A stretch of DNA of 64,000 nt from Sorex araneus (GCF_027595985.1 NC_073304.1:214302500-214366499), one strand, 5' to 3'; positions 41,706 to 52,476 are shown, numbered from the stretch's first letter. The notes: a model not told the origin generated them from the sequence alone. Made by a program: numbers and translations.

Positions 41706-41810
41706 AGACCTCACTTCCTGGTGCTTCACTTTATGGTCCTTTTCACATACTGAGGGTTTGTGCCAAGCCTGCATCACGCACACCCCTTCCAGCAAATGGT
41801 CATTTCATCT

Positions 41811-41960
41811 CCTTTTTTTATTTCGTTTTTTTCGGCCACACCCAGCAGTGCTCAGGGTTTACCCCTGACTCTGCACTCAAGGACCACTCCTGGCAGGACT
41901 CGGGGGATCAAACCGGGGTCAACCGTGTGCACAGTGAGCGCCCTTCCTGCTGGCCTCTCA
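41811..41960 (-). mobile_element. SOR-type SINE, truncated head
   Basis: CGGCCACACCCAGCAGTGCT, GGGGATCAAACCGGGGTC; ends TTCCTGCTGGCCTCTCATG. Confidence 0.8.
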
Positions 41961-42004
41961 TGATTTGTTAGCAGTACATGGCGTCTGGTTATTCCTGGTG
42001 CCTT

Positions 42005-42128
42005 GTAGACATGCTGCTATTGCTCAACAGTGTAGTGGGAATGTAACTTTTTATTTACACTAGGAAACCCAAACTTTGTGTGACCTGTGTTGCGACAGGG
42101 GTATTCCAGCGGCGGTCCAAAACAGGGT
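42005..42128. mobile_element. DNA-transposon end fragment, family not assigned
   Basis: TATTTACACTAGGAAACCCA and TTTGTGTGACCTGTGTTGCG resemble the human repeat end '...actgggaaaccaaaaaattcgtgtgactcgctttattgcg'. Confidence 0.45.
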
Positions 42129-42418
42129 CTCCTTATCGTCTCCTCACTGCTTCACTCAGAGGTGGGAGCTCTTTTGTGACTTGCGGTCAAACCGTTCCTA
42201 CAGGCGGCACTTCCTACTAGCACCGGCTTTGTTCTGGCTGACACTCGCCCGCATATCACCTTTCTTCTCGTGCTTGTTGGTGAATAAGTGGGCGCCTTGA
42301 GGGCCACTCCTTCAGGACACTGTTCTTCTCTGTCTTCTTCATCACAGTGGGCCAGCGTCCAGCAGCATGTCCAAGCCGTGGGAGGTTGCCCACTCGTCTG
42401 TGCTGTAGAACAAATGAA

Positions 42419-42608
42419 GAAAAGAAAAACATGGGTGATAGCACAGGGGCTTAGGGTGTTTGCCTTACACGCGGCCGACCCGGGTTCGATTCCCAGCATC
42501 CCATATGGTCCCCTGAGCACCTCCAGGGGTGATTCCTGAGTGCAGAGCCAGGAGTAACCCCTGTGCATTGCTAGGTGTGACCCAAAAAGCAAAAAAAAAA
42601 AAAAAAAA

Positions 42609-42684
<76 letters not shown>

Positions 42685-42715
42685 GAGAAAGAAAAGAAAA
42701 GAAAAGAAAAACATG
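42419..42715 (+). mobile_element. SOR-type SINE with expanded (GAAA)n tail and TSD
   Basis: SINE 42434-42609, then (GAAA)n to 42700. TSD GAAAAGAAAAACATG at 42419-42433 and 42701-42715. The first bases of the SINE head are missing (GTGATAGCACAGGGGC). Confidence 0.93.
42610..42700 (+). repeat. (GAAA)n microsatellite in a SINE tail
   Basis: About 22 GAAA units with one GAGA variant, continuous with the SINE poly(A). Confidence 0.96.
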
Positions 42716-42843
42716 TTGCTCCAAGTGTTTGCTTTAATTCTCACCGCCATCCATGGCTGGCACTGAACTGGGAAATAGAACCAACCTTTGCTTGGATCTT
42801 GGGTGCTGCTCCCCCCAGCTGTAGCTGGAAAAGTACAGACTCT

Positions 42844-43018
42844 GAAGCCGGAGTGATAGTACAGTGGGTAGGGTGTTTGCCTCGCACGTGGCCAACCCAG
42901 GTTCAATCCCCAGCATCCCATATGGTCCCCTGAGCACCGCCAAGAGTAACTCCTGAGTGCAGAGCCAGGAGTAACCCCTGAGCATCACTTTGCTGGGTGT
43001 GACCCAGAAAGAAAAAAC
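42844..43018 (+). mobile_element. SOR-type SINE, first of three in tandem
   Basis: GAAGCCGGAGTGATAGTACA head, GGTTCAATCC, small insertion in CATCACTTTGCTGGGTG. Confidence 0.9.
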
Positions 43019-43022
43019 TAAG

Positions 43023-43199
43023 GGGGGCCTGGAATGATAGCACAACAAGTAGGGCTTTTGCCCTAAACACGGCTGACCCGGGTTAGATTCCCAGTATCCC
43101 ATATGGTCCCCTGAGCATGGCCAGGGGTAATTCCTGAGTGCATGAGCCAGGAGTAACCCCTGTGCATCGCCAGATGTGACCCAAAAACAAACAAACAAA
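43023..43199 (+). mobile_element. SOR-type SINE, second of three
   Basis: GGGGGCCTGGAATGATAGCA head, GGGTTAGATTCCCAG, GACCCAAAAACAAACAAAC tail. Confidence 0.92.
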
Positions 43200-43415
43200 A
43201 AGTATAGATTATGGGGGCTGGAGCGATAGCACAGTGGGTAGGACGTTTGTCTTGCACTCGGCCGACCCCGGTTCTAATCCCAGCATCCCATATGGTCCCC
43301 TGAGCACTGCCAGGGGTAATTCCTGAGTGAAGAGCCAGGAGTAACCCCTGTGCATCGCCGGGTGTGACCCAAAAACAAAAACCAAACAAACAAACAAACA
43401 AAAGTATAGATTATG
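43198..43415 (+). mobile_element. SOR-type SINE, third of three, perfect 16-bp TSD
   Basis: Element 43214-43399. TSD AAAAGTATAGATTATG at 43198-43213 and 43400-43415 shows it inserted just 3' of the second copy. Confidence 0.96.
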
Positions 43416-43524
43416 TTTCAGATATGTGGTCATTCATCAACTTGGTGACTGCAAGCAAATTATTTCATTCCTCCATTCACTTTTGCCACTGGAAAATGGT
43501 GGCATGGAAATAGGTTTAATAATG

Positions 43525-43645
43525 GGAGTTGAGAGATAGAACAGTAGGCAGGGCACTTGCCTTGCACTCAGCTCACCTGGAGTAACCCCTGAGTGCAAAG
43601 CCAGGAGTAAGCCCTGGGCACAGTTAAGTTTGGCCCAAAGATTAC
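43525..43645 (+). mobile_element. SOR-type SINE, internally deleted
   Basis: GGAGTTGAGAGATAGAACAG head joins directly to GGAGTAACCCCTGAGTGCAA; B box lost. Confidence 0.8.
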
Positions 43646-43916
43646 AGGTTTGGTGGAGTGCTTGCACATGGCCCAGAAAAATAAAAAAAAAAAATGTGGC
43701 TGGGTACCTAGGCCTGAGGACTTCCAGAATAAAACAGAAACTCTCTCCTAAAGCTGCAGTTCAAAGTTAAGTGCAGAGTTCACAGCTGCAAAGGCTCACC
43801 ATTACTTGGTTTAGGACTCATGAAGCTTGTTTACCAACACCCCCAAAAGAAAGAAAATAGGTTCAGTAAGATTATTCATAAACTTTATGAACTGTTCCAC
43901 AGTCAGTGTTCAAAAT

Positions 43917-44109
43917 ATAGTTGTTCTGGGGCTGGAGCGATAGTACAGCGGGTAGGGCGTTTGCCTTGCATGCGGCCGACCCTGGTTCGATTCCCAGCAT
44001 CCCATATGGTCCCCCGAGCACCGCCAGGGGTGATTCCTGAGTGCAGAGCCTGGAGTAACCCCTGAGCATCGCTGGGTGTGACCCAAAAAGAAAAAAAAAT
44101 AGTTGTTCT
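43917..44109 (+). mobile_element. SOR-type SINE, young, with TSD
   Basis: Element 43928-44098, near-consensus. TSD ATAGTTGTTCT at 43917-43927 and 44099-44109. Confidence 0.96.
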
Positions 44110-44279
44110 CTTTATTTGTTTTATTTTGGGGGCCACACCCTGCAGTTCTCAGTAACTCCTGGCTCTGTGCTCAGGGATTGTTCAAGGTGGTATTCAAGGG
44201 ACCATATGCAGAGCTGGGGATCAAACTTGGATCAGATGCATGCAAAGCAAGCACCTTAACCCTGTACTATCTCTTCTTC
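44110..44279 (-). mobile_element. SOR-type SINE, old
   Basis: GGGGGCCACACCCTGCAGTT, GGGGATCAAACTTGGATC, CTGTACTATCTCTTC. Confidence 0.8.
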
Positions 44280-44461
44280 TTTTTTTTTTTGGGGGGGGGC
44301 CACACCTGGTGATGCTCAGAGGTTATTTTTGGTTCTGTGCTCAGAGATCACTCCAGGCAGAGCTTGGGGATCATATGGAGTGCCAGGAATTGAACTTCAC
44401 TTGGCCTTGAGCCAGGTAAGTGCTCTACCTGTTGGTACTACTTCTCCATATCTTTGGCCCC
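44280..44461 (-). mobile_element. SOR-type SINE, old
   Basis: GGGCCACACCTGGTGATGCT, CCAGGAATTGAACTTCAC, ATATCTTTGGCCCC. Confidence 0.8.
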
Positions 44462-44483
44462 ATATATCTCCCTTAAAAAAATA

Positions 44484-44673
44484 TTGGGGTCACACCCAGC
44501 AGTGCTCTGGAGGCCTGGGGGTAATTCTGGCCATGCTCCAGTCTGGCACCTTGGTGCTCAGGAGTCAGGAGTCATTAGGGCCAACCCAGGTGGCCCTGTG
44601 GTGCCAGGGATCAAACTCTAGGCCTCACACATGTTAGGCATGAGCTCAAGCACTGGCATTATCTCCCTGCTAC
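44484..44673 (-). mobile_element. SOR-type SINE, old
   Basis: GGGTCACACCCAGCAGTGCT, CAGGGATCAAACTCTAGGCC, GCATTATCTCCCTGC. Confidence 0.72.
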
Positions 44674-44880
44674 AAGAAGTACTTGTCCTCAGGGCTGGAG
44701 CAATAGCAAAGCGGGTAGGGCATTTGCCTTGCACGCAGCCGACCCAGGTTCGATTCCCAGCATCCCATATGGTCCCCTGAGCGCCGTCAGGGGTAATTCC
44801 TGAGTGCAGAGCCAGGAGTAACCCTGTACACCGCTGGGTGTGACCCAAAAAGAAAAAAAAAAAAGAAGTACTTGTCCTCA
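44674..44880 (+). mobile_element. SOR-type SINE, young, perfect 18-bp TSD
   Basis: Element 44692-44862. TSD AAGAAGTACTTGTCCTCA at 44674-44691 and 44863-44880. Boxes A and B nearly intact. Confidence 0.97.
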
Positions 44881-45016
44881 ACTCCACTGACAGTGCAGCC
44901 AGAGGAGGGGCTTAAGGGGGAAATCCTCAAAGAGTGACGAGCTGGATCCTCCGAGAGAATATGCACCCACACTGCTCTGCCCAGACCCTGCCTCATCACA
45001 CTGAAATTACCCAGAC

Positions 45017-45050
45017 ACCCTCCTTGGTTTTCTTTCTTTCTCTCTTTCTC

Positions 45051-45133
<83 letters not shown>

Positions 45134-45354
45134 ACCTCTCTTTCTTTCTTTCTTTTCTTTTCTTTTCTTTTCTTTTTTTTGCCTTTGGGGTCACATCCAG
45201 CGATGCACAGGGGTTACTCTAGCTCTACACTCAGGAATTACCCCTGACGGTGCTCAGGGGACCATGTGGGATGCTGGGAATCGAACCTGGGTCAGCCTCA
45301 TGCAAGGCAAACACCCTACCTGCTGTGCTATTGCTCCAGACCCCTCCTTGGTTT
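45017..45354 (-). mobile_element. SOR-type SINE with expanded (TTTC)n tail and TSD
   Basis: SINE about 45179-45340 (GGGTCACATCCAGCGATGCA, GGAATCGAACCTGGGTC). TSD CCCTCCTTGGTTT at 45018-45030 and 45342-45354. Confidence 0.94.
45031..45178 (+). repeat. (TTTC)n microsatellite in a SINE tail
   Basis: Long TTTC array then (TTTTC)n and T run; on the minus strand this is the SINE's A-rich tail. Confidence 0.96.
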
Positions 45355-45469
45355 CTTTATCTTTCATGACTCCCTCTCCACACCTAGAATGATCCCAGAC
45401 CACACGATGGCCACTGGGTGTAGCCCAAAAGCAAAAACCAAACAAAATTATAAGACATCACACCAACAT

Positions 45470-45860
45470 TGATTTAACATTTTTGCAAATGTGCTCGTAA
45501 TTCTGGCGTAGAAATAAAGGCTACTAAGGGAATCCTTAGAGGATTTGGGGGAAGAATGGGTGTCACCTGGCTATAGTGTATTCAACTAGCACCTTCAACA
45601 ACCTTCATTCGGTAAATACTGAGGGGCCACTCTGCCAAGCACTGCCATATACTCTGAGAAGATAACAATGAAAGCAGCTGATTAAGGCAGTCAGAGAAGG
45701 TTGGAATCGGTTCTGGAAAACTCAGATAACCTGGGTGTGCTTCCAAGGATATCCCCATTATTATCTTATTGTGCTAGGGGACGGGGACAAACAAGAACAT
45801 AGGGAGCCAGGAGAGAAAGGAAGGAAAATGAAAAGGATTCAGCCAAGCTGGAGTTCAGAA
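45470..45860. other. Unique AT-rich intergenic sequence
   Basis: Includes GAAGATAACAATGAAAGCAG near 45658, an L2/MIR-era look-alike (ATTCGGTAAATACTGAGGGG). No gene. Confidence 0.4.
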
Positions 45861-45919
45861 ATAAGCCTGTCCCATCAAAAGTAAGTGTCCACACAACATT
45901 TAGGTAATAACCCAGCTAA

Positions 45920-46560
45920 GAACTCAAAATCTGTACCTAATCATGAGGAAACATTAGACAAACCCCTAATGAGAGGCATTTTTTTGGTCTTTTTATCTTT
46001 TTAAGTAATAAAAGACAAGAAAGGCTAAGGACAATTTTTTAGATTACAGAAGACTAAAGAAACATGAGAAATAAATACAGACCCTAATCTTAGATTACAT
46101 CCTGCTGGGGGTTGGGGATAAGGGAAATGGCTATAAAGTTCATTACTGGGTTTGTGGCCAAAACTGGAATGCAGTGAGTAGGATGCTTTTTTTTTTCTTT
46201 TTTGTTTGTTTTTGGGTCACATCCAGCGATGCACAGGGGTTCTTTCTCCTGGCTCTGGACGCAGGAGTTACTCCTGGCGGTGCTCAGGGGGACCACTGGG
46301 ATGCTAGGAATCGAACCCGGGTTGGCCGCATGCAAAGCAAACTTTCTACCCTCTGTGCTATCGCTCCAGCCTCAGAACGCATTTTCTTAAGATTATATAC
46401 AACTACAGAGAGAAATAAAGGGATGGGGAGGAGTAAAGGAGCAAATGATAAAGCAGATGTCCCCAACTGCTAACAAGTGAGGAATTTCTGTAAGAAATGG
46501 TTCTTTGTACTATTCCTTCAACTTTTCCAAATCAGATAATCAGCAGTTTCCAATCCTGTG
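45920..46560 (+). mobile_element. Ancient LINE-like 3' segment, split by a SINE
   Basis: TCATGAGGAAACATTAGACA, GACAAGAAAGGCTAAGGACA, GACTAAAGAAACATGAGAAA before the SINE; GATAAAGCAGATGTCCCCAA and GTTCTTTGTACTATTCCTTC after it. The order equals a widespread mammalian repeat that I believe is an old L1 3' end; subfamily not assigned. Confidence 0.6.
46187..46373 (-). mobile_element. SOR-type SINE, young
   Basis: GGGTCACATCCAGCGATGCA, GGAATCGAACCCGGGTTGG, GTGCTATCGCTCCAGCC; carries a small TTCTTTCTC insertion. Confidence 0.92.
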
Positions 46561-46563
46561 CAG

Positions 46564-46715
46564 ACTAGGGCCGAGAAGACAGTTCAAAGGCTAGTGTAGC
46601 TGCTTTGCATGCAGGAGACCAGACTTACAGCCCAGGCACCACATGACTCCCCAGCACTCAGCCAGGAATTGTCACTGAGCAACCCCAGGCGTGGCTCAAG
46701 AATCAGACTCTGTCC
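46564..46715 (+). mobile_element. SOR-type SINE, old
   Basis: AGGGCCGAGAAGACAGTTCA head, TGCTTTGCATGCAGGAGACC, CCAGCACTCAGCCAGGAATT. Confidence 0.65.
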
Positions 46716-46989
46716 AGGGTATCTTAAGTCTAAACTCTAAATCTCTCTGCTGAATCTGGGCCTCATGTTCTAATGCAGAAAGTTTCTAAGCCTCTCTTTC
46801 CGTGGTTCTGGCAGTCAGCGTTCCACGACTCTGAAGACGCGCTTGAAACTTCCAGACGGGGCTGCAGCAAGAAGACGGCCCCTCGACTCCCCTAGAGGTC
46901 TCTCAGCCTAATAGTTACTCCACTACATATTTTCCTAAAGTGCCCGCTGGTTCTTCTCATCTGCCGTAAACCTTCCTCTGCCCCTCCAG

Positions 46990-47760
46990 CACACCGGTCG
47001 ACCGCACTTTGCCAGCCTTCAAGACCCGCACGTGCATTTATCCCTACGGAACTACAGGCCCCAAGAGGCTCTGCGGCAACCTCTCAGCAGTTACCACCAA
47101 AGAGAAAAGACTTTTCAGCGAGGGCCGGCCGCTGCACGGGATTCTGGGAACTGTAGTTCACCCACGGAGAGTCTCGGGGCAGGCCACGGGCTGCACGCCA
47201 CCCTTCCCAGGAGGCACAGCGCCCATGCTCACCAATCGCCGGCGCGGATCTTGAAAGGGGGCGGGGCGGAGGCGGGCCCGCCCCGCGCGTGCGCAGTGCG
47301 TGCGGCTGAGGAATTCATGTGGAGGTCAGAGTAGGAGCAGGTGAGAATGGAGGGGAGCGGCCCCGGCCGGCTGCGGACGCCTTTGCAGTCCATCTCTGCA
47401 CTCCCTTTCGCTCTTTGAGCGAGCGGGCTACGTGCGTAGGTGCGCCTCTTTCGGGGAGTTTAAGGGGCCCGAATCCGGGGCCAGCCACAAGGAGTTGGGA
47501 GTTGAGAGAGGCGTGCATGGGGCCAGGGTGAGGAATAACCCAGAAAGTCTCCGAAATGGGAAGATCGCGGAGTCCGGACTGTGCAGCCTGGCCCCGGGAA
47601 AGGACTATTTTAAGTGCACGGGGACAACGAGGTGGGGAGGGCGGGTCGGAGCCTAGTGGCCGGCGGTGGGGGCGGAGCACTGCAAAGTTTGGTGCCGGCT
47701 GGTTTCTGCCTGGCTGCTCCCGCCCCGCGGCCTGGGCGCCACCCTCCCGGCCCTTCCTGG
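46990..47760 (+). promoter_or_regulatory. PHB1: PHB1 promoter CpG island
   Basis: GC-rich, CpG-dense block around exon 1. Visible motifs: E-box CACGTG at 47029-47034; ZNF143-like ACTACAGGCCCCAAGAGG at 47051-47068; inverted ZNF143-like GATTCTGGGAACTGTAGTT at 47140-47158; CCAAT at 47232-47236; GC boxes GGGGCGGGGCGGAGGCGGG around 47258-47277; and a perfect NRF1 palindrome CGCGCGTGCGCA at 47284-47295. There is no TATA box, which fits a housekeeping promoter. NRF1 and ZNF143 sites are common in nuclear genes for mitochondrial proteins; that they bind here is inference. Confidence 0.85.
47290..47340 (+). other. PHB1: PHB1 exon 1 (non-coding 5' UTR)
   Basis: The exon ends GGTCAGAGTAGGAGCAG followed by donor GTGAGAATGG. 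Spliced to exon 2 it gives a leader resembling that of human PHB1. The 5' boundary is estimated from the promoter motifs, not seen directly. Confidence 0.75.
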
Positions 47761-47999
47761 GCCCTCCCCTTGCTGCCCGTGGGCTGCCCCGTTAACTTGG
47801 TTATTTTCCCCGGGATCACGATGTAGCATAATCTTGCAGTTCATTTTCCCCAAAACTTTTCCCACAGCTCTCTCTGGGGAGGAGAGAAAGTGGGAGGGAG
47901 CCTTTAAGTGTGGCGCCTCGTTCCCAGGGTTGAACAAAGCACCCCTGACCCATGTGCTTACGTGGTGGTGGGGGATGGGGAGAAAGACATAGAGGGTCG

Positions 48000-48130
48000 G
48001 AGAGCTCACCCGACAGCGCAGGCTGCGGTGCAGGAAGCCGGGATTCCAAGCACTGCAATGCTCCGAGCACAGAGCTGGGAGTAGCCCGTGGACCCAGTGG
48101 GTGTGGCCCCTGAGACCCCCACCCCCACCA
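48000..48130 (+). mobile_element. SOR-type SINE, old (PHB1 intron 1)
   Basis: GCAGGAAGCCGGGATTCCAA, CCGAGCACAGAGCTGGGAGT, GTGGGTGTGGCCCC. Confidence 0.65.
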
Positions 48131-48303
48131 CCAGAGGGAAAAGAAACAGAGGAGAGGGCAAGAGGAAGTGGTAAATGGCCAAGCTGTAGTTTTATTTTTC
48201 TGGTGTCCTTGGGAGGAGATAAGCAGCCAGCTCCTGAAGTGTGCCTCGGAGAGGGCTCTCGGGGACTTGGGGGTCAGGCTGTTTTGTTTTCCCCCCTCCT
48301 CAG

Positions 48304-48418
48304 GTGTGAGTGGGTTCAGCAGAAGGAGACATGGCTGCCAAAGTGTTTGAGTCCATTGGCAAGTTCGGCCTGGCTTTAGCTGTTGCAGGAGGCGTGGTGA
48401 ACTCGGCCTTGTACAATG
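48304..48418 (+). CDS. PHB1: PHB1 exon 2 (start codon, residues 1-30)
   Basis: Acceptor CCCCCCTCCTCAG ends at 48303. The exon carries 27 bases of 5' UTR, then ATG at 48331. It encodes the membrane-anchoring N-terminus through Asn29 plus the first base of Val30. The donor is GTGAGAGC at 48419. Confidence 0.95.
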
Positions 48419-51400
48419 GTGAGAGCTGGGGGCAGGGCCACTGCCCTTGCTGGAGGGTTTTCATTGGTTTGCGCTGTTCACGTGACACTGGATGGGTACC
48501 GGCTCTCGGATGGTGTCTCACTTCCTGCCATCCTGCACCCACGGTGCCGCTCAACACAGCATCCATTGACGCTGTGCCACTCCAGCCCAGCAGTGCCGGG
48601 GGGCCAACAGCATGGCACCCAACAGTGCTGGGGGGGGACCATATGGTGCCCGGGATGGACCTCTGCATGCCAGGCGTCACCTCCCTGGCCCCAGCACCTG
48701 ACCTGGGAACCATGGACTCTCTCGGAGCCCTTATACAGAAGGGGACTCCGTGTGGCCCCTTGCTGCTGGGACACTCGCAGTTGTTTCTGTTGGTGGAACA
48801 GCACCAGGCTTTCACAGGAGCTGGGATGAGGTCCTGTCCCCAGAATCATTCAGCCTGCCTTTGGGCCTTGGCTTTGCTGAAGCCGTGGGGGAGCACGTTC
48901 CCAGACAGCTGCCTTGCAGATGCATCGCCTGCTTCCGGCAAGGTGGCGGGGGTTGGAGGTGGCGTGTTGGGCGTTTTCCCGTTTGACCTTAGACAGCGAG
49001 GCCCGAGACTCCCCTCCAACCACGACGTGCTCTCCTTCTCACCGAGGGGAGGAGCAGTAACGGACCCACCGTGTGTGACTGCAAAGAGGAGAGTTAGTTT
49101 TGGAGGGAGGGTATCAACCATCAACACTGAACATCAGGAAAAGGGCAGTGAGTCAGAAAGGCCTCCCGGGAGAGATGGTGCCCTCCGGCGTCCTGTGCCC
49201 ATCTCTCCTGGCCTGCAAACGCGTCAGTTTCTCCATCACTGGTTTCTCAGCCTGGTGGGTCGCTGTCTAACCCTTAAAAACATAAGAAGCCAAGGGCCGG
49301 GGAGCGAGAGAGGTTGAGGCCGTCCAGTGTTCCGAGCACTTGTAGTGAGCTCCTGTTTCTGCGAGCCGGGGTAGAGGATGCATTAGGACCCCCTGAGTGA
49401 GTCCCAGGGGTCGGGGCTGGTTCCAGAAGTGTGTGGAATCAGGGGTAAGGGGCGAGGGGGGCGTGGGGGCATGTCTCAGCACGTTGTCAGCGGTGAGGGG
49501 CAGGTCCTGTTCCCCGAGTCCTTGGGAAGTGACCGCCGTGGAAGTCGCAGCTTTGTTCTGAAGCGAGTCTGAAGCCTCTCGAGACCAGCAGCAGCGTGGG
49601 AAGAGGAGCAGAAGCGGGTATAGGAAAGGGGCCGAAGGTTCCAGGGAGCAGGAAAGGGGCCGAAGGTTCCAGGGAGCGCTCGGGGAGGGGATTCCGTGGG
49701 GAGCGGGAATCCCCCTGACTCACACCGCTTCTCTCCTAGTGGACGCTGGGCATAGAGCTGTCATCTTTGACCGGTTTCGAGGCGTGCAGGACATCGTGGT
49801 GGGGGAAGGGACGCACTTCCTCATCCCTTGGGTACAGAAACCAATCATCTTCGATTGCCGCTCTCGACCTCGTAACGTGCCCGTGATCACGGGCAGCAAA
49901 GGTGAGTCTGGCCCGTGGGTCAGAGGTCGTACTGCACAGAGTAAGAATTTCTAGCCTTTTGCCCTGAAAAAAATTTTGTATGGATTCACAGAAGGGTCTA
50001 GTTGAGGGACACATTCTCGGACGACCATAGAGAAATTGCAGTGTGGTTGGCCCTTCCCGAGCCATTCGGTCAGCCCGCCTAGCCCATTCGCCCTTTGCCT
50101 TGCTTTCCAGAGAGCTGGCCTCCTGGGGCTCTCTCCCAAGTGGACGCCCGGGGTCTGTGAGACAGCCCTGGAACTCCAGGCAGGGCCTAAAATAAACTGT
50201 CCAGGGGCTGGAGCCATAGCACAGCGGGTAGGGTGTTTGCCTTGCACACAGCCAATCCGGGTTCAATTCCCAGCATCCCATATGGTTCCCTGAGCACTGC
50301 CAAGAGTAGTTCCTGAGTGCATGAGCCAGGACTAACCCCTTTGCATCGCCAAGTGTGACCCAAAAAACAAAAAAAAAGAAAATAAACTGTCCAATCTTTT
50401 TAAAAATTATTTATTTTGGGTTTTGGGTTTGTTTTTGGTTTTTTTTTTTTTGAGCCATACCCGGCTGTGCTCAGATCCATTCTTGGTGAGTTCAGGGGAC
50501 CGTGTGGGATGCCAGGAATTAAACCTGGGTCAGTTGCCCTGCAGTCCAACTGCCTTGCCCACTTTGCCATCTCTCCAGCACCCTGGACTGTCACTCTTGT
50601 CCCCGTCCTCCAGACAGAGGTGCTGCTTGGCGGGGCAGCTCTACACGGGGAGGGGACAGGGCCACCCAGTACCACTCTTGGTACTGTTCCACATAGGACT
50701 GTGTGCAGGATGGAGGGTGCGGTCTCTCAAAAGTCTCTAGAGCCAGACAGAGCCCTTTGGGCGCTCAGTCTCCCTGGGGAGGTGGGCAGGCGGAGAAGGC
50801 GTTCAGGGGCCGGGGCGTCTGGGAGCCCAGTGACTGGAGCAGTAGTGAGCATGCCAGCGCCCCCTGGTGGGGGGGGGCAGGCTCCCGAGGAGAACTGTGT
50901 TGTGAGAAGGTTCTGAGTTGCACCAGCTGTCCTGTAGCTCCTGCAGGGAGGGGCCCGGCGCTGCAGGCCGCAGGGAGAGCTCCAAGGGCCGCCTGTGCAT
51001 GTGCATGAGGGAGATTGGGTCTCCTTCCCGGCCACCGCCCGGCCCTCCAGCACGGGGGGCCAGGAGTGACTCCCACCAGCTGTCGCCCAAAGCCCAAAGG
51101 AAGCAAGAAGAGGCTGTGAAGGCTGGATCTCAACTCCCTGCCAGAGTGGTAATGCCGGAGGCGAGGCACTTGCCCTGCCTGCAGCCGCCGCTGCTGTGAT
51201 CCTGCTTGGAGTCTGACCCTACGCCTTGCTGGGGGTCCCTCCCGAGCACAGGAATAGCCCCTGAGCAATGCTAGATGTAGGCTCCTCCCCCAACACACAC
51301 ACACAATGAAATATTGTAGGGCCGGAGCGATAGTTCAGCGGGTAGGGCATTTGCCTTGCGCATGGCCGACCTTGGTTCGATTCCCAGCAGCCCATATGGT

Positions 51401-52476
51401 CCCCTGAGCACCACCAGGAGTAATTCCTGAGTGCAGAGCCCCAGGAGTAACCCCTGAGCATCGCCGGGTGTGACCCAAAGAGAAAAACAAAAAGAAGCAA
51501 TGAAATATCGTAAGCTTTCCAGGCCCTCCACCTCTCCCGCTCCCCTTCTGCGCTGATTTGCCCTTGGCGGCTCTGTTATGTGGCAGTCTTTCATCCGTTG
51601 GAAACGCGGAGGTGAGGTGGGGAGTCTCCACCTCTCGTGCCTGGGTCTGGTCACTGATGGGCCTAGAGTGGGGGCCTGTGAGGGGCCGTGGCGCGCTTGG
51701 CTCCCAGCAGGCCTGGTGTTGAGGGAAGTTGGCCGGCTGGGCCAGGTCCGGGGAGGCAGCCCCATCCCTGGTGCACGAGCTTTCTTGTTTCCTCCCTCGG
51801 TCTCTCCCTTGGAGATAAGGAAACGAGTGGAGCTTGGCTGCAGCTGGCCGAGCCCCCTGAGTCAGCCGAGGGGGTCTCCGAGGCCCCGTCCTGACGTGGG
51901 CAGTATTCGGCCGGCCTTGAGCGGCCGTCTCACAGCTTTCAGCATTCACCAGTCTCAGCAGCTTCGCCGTGGCAGCCGGCTTTCGGGACCCGCTGAAAAG
52001 CCGCTATCGTCGCTGCCTTTAGGAGACTCCCCTCAGGACTCGGCTTCCGTGCCGTGTCCCCCGTGCGGTCTCCGAATCCGCCCCGTTACACTCCTCGACT
52101 GTGACTCGTGGCGAGTTCGGGAGAGCAGAGGTCCTGTGACGGGTCGCTGTGTAACATTGCGCCCCCCACCCCGTCCTCAGACTTACAGAATGTCAACATC
52201 ACCCTGCGCATCCTCTTCCGGCCGGTGGCCAGCCAGCTGCCGCGCATCTACACCAGCATCGGCGAGGACTACGACGAGCGAGTCCTGCCGTCCATCACCA
52301 CAGAGATCCTCAAGTCTGTGGTGGTGAGTGGGTAGGGCCGTGGGCCCAGATCTGTGTGTGTGTGTGTGTCTGTCTGTCTGTCTCTGTCTCTGTCTCTCTC
52401 TCTCACACACCCCACACCCTAAGCTTGCCAGGGGTGTGTTGTTGTGTGTGTGTGTCGCCCTTGGAGCTTGCCAGAG

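Noticed and set aside
47000..47060. A divergent protein-coding gene upstream of PHB1
   Set aside because: The promoter could be bidirectional, but no coding exon or donor on the minus strand could be supported upstream.
48310..49317. 335-residue frame starting at PHB1 exon 2
   Set aside because: It is exon 2 read through the GT donor into intron 2; beyond residue 30 the sequence is intronic.
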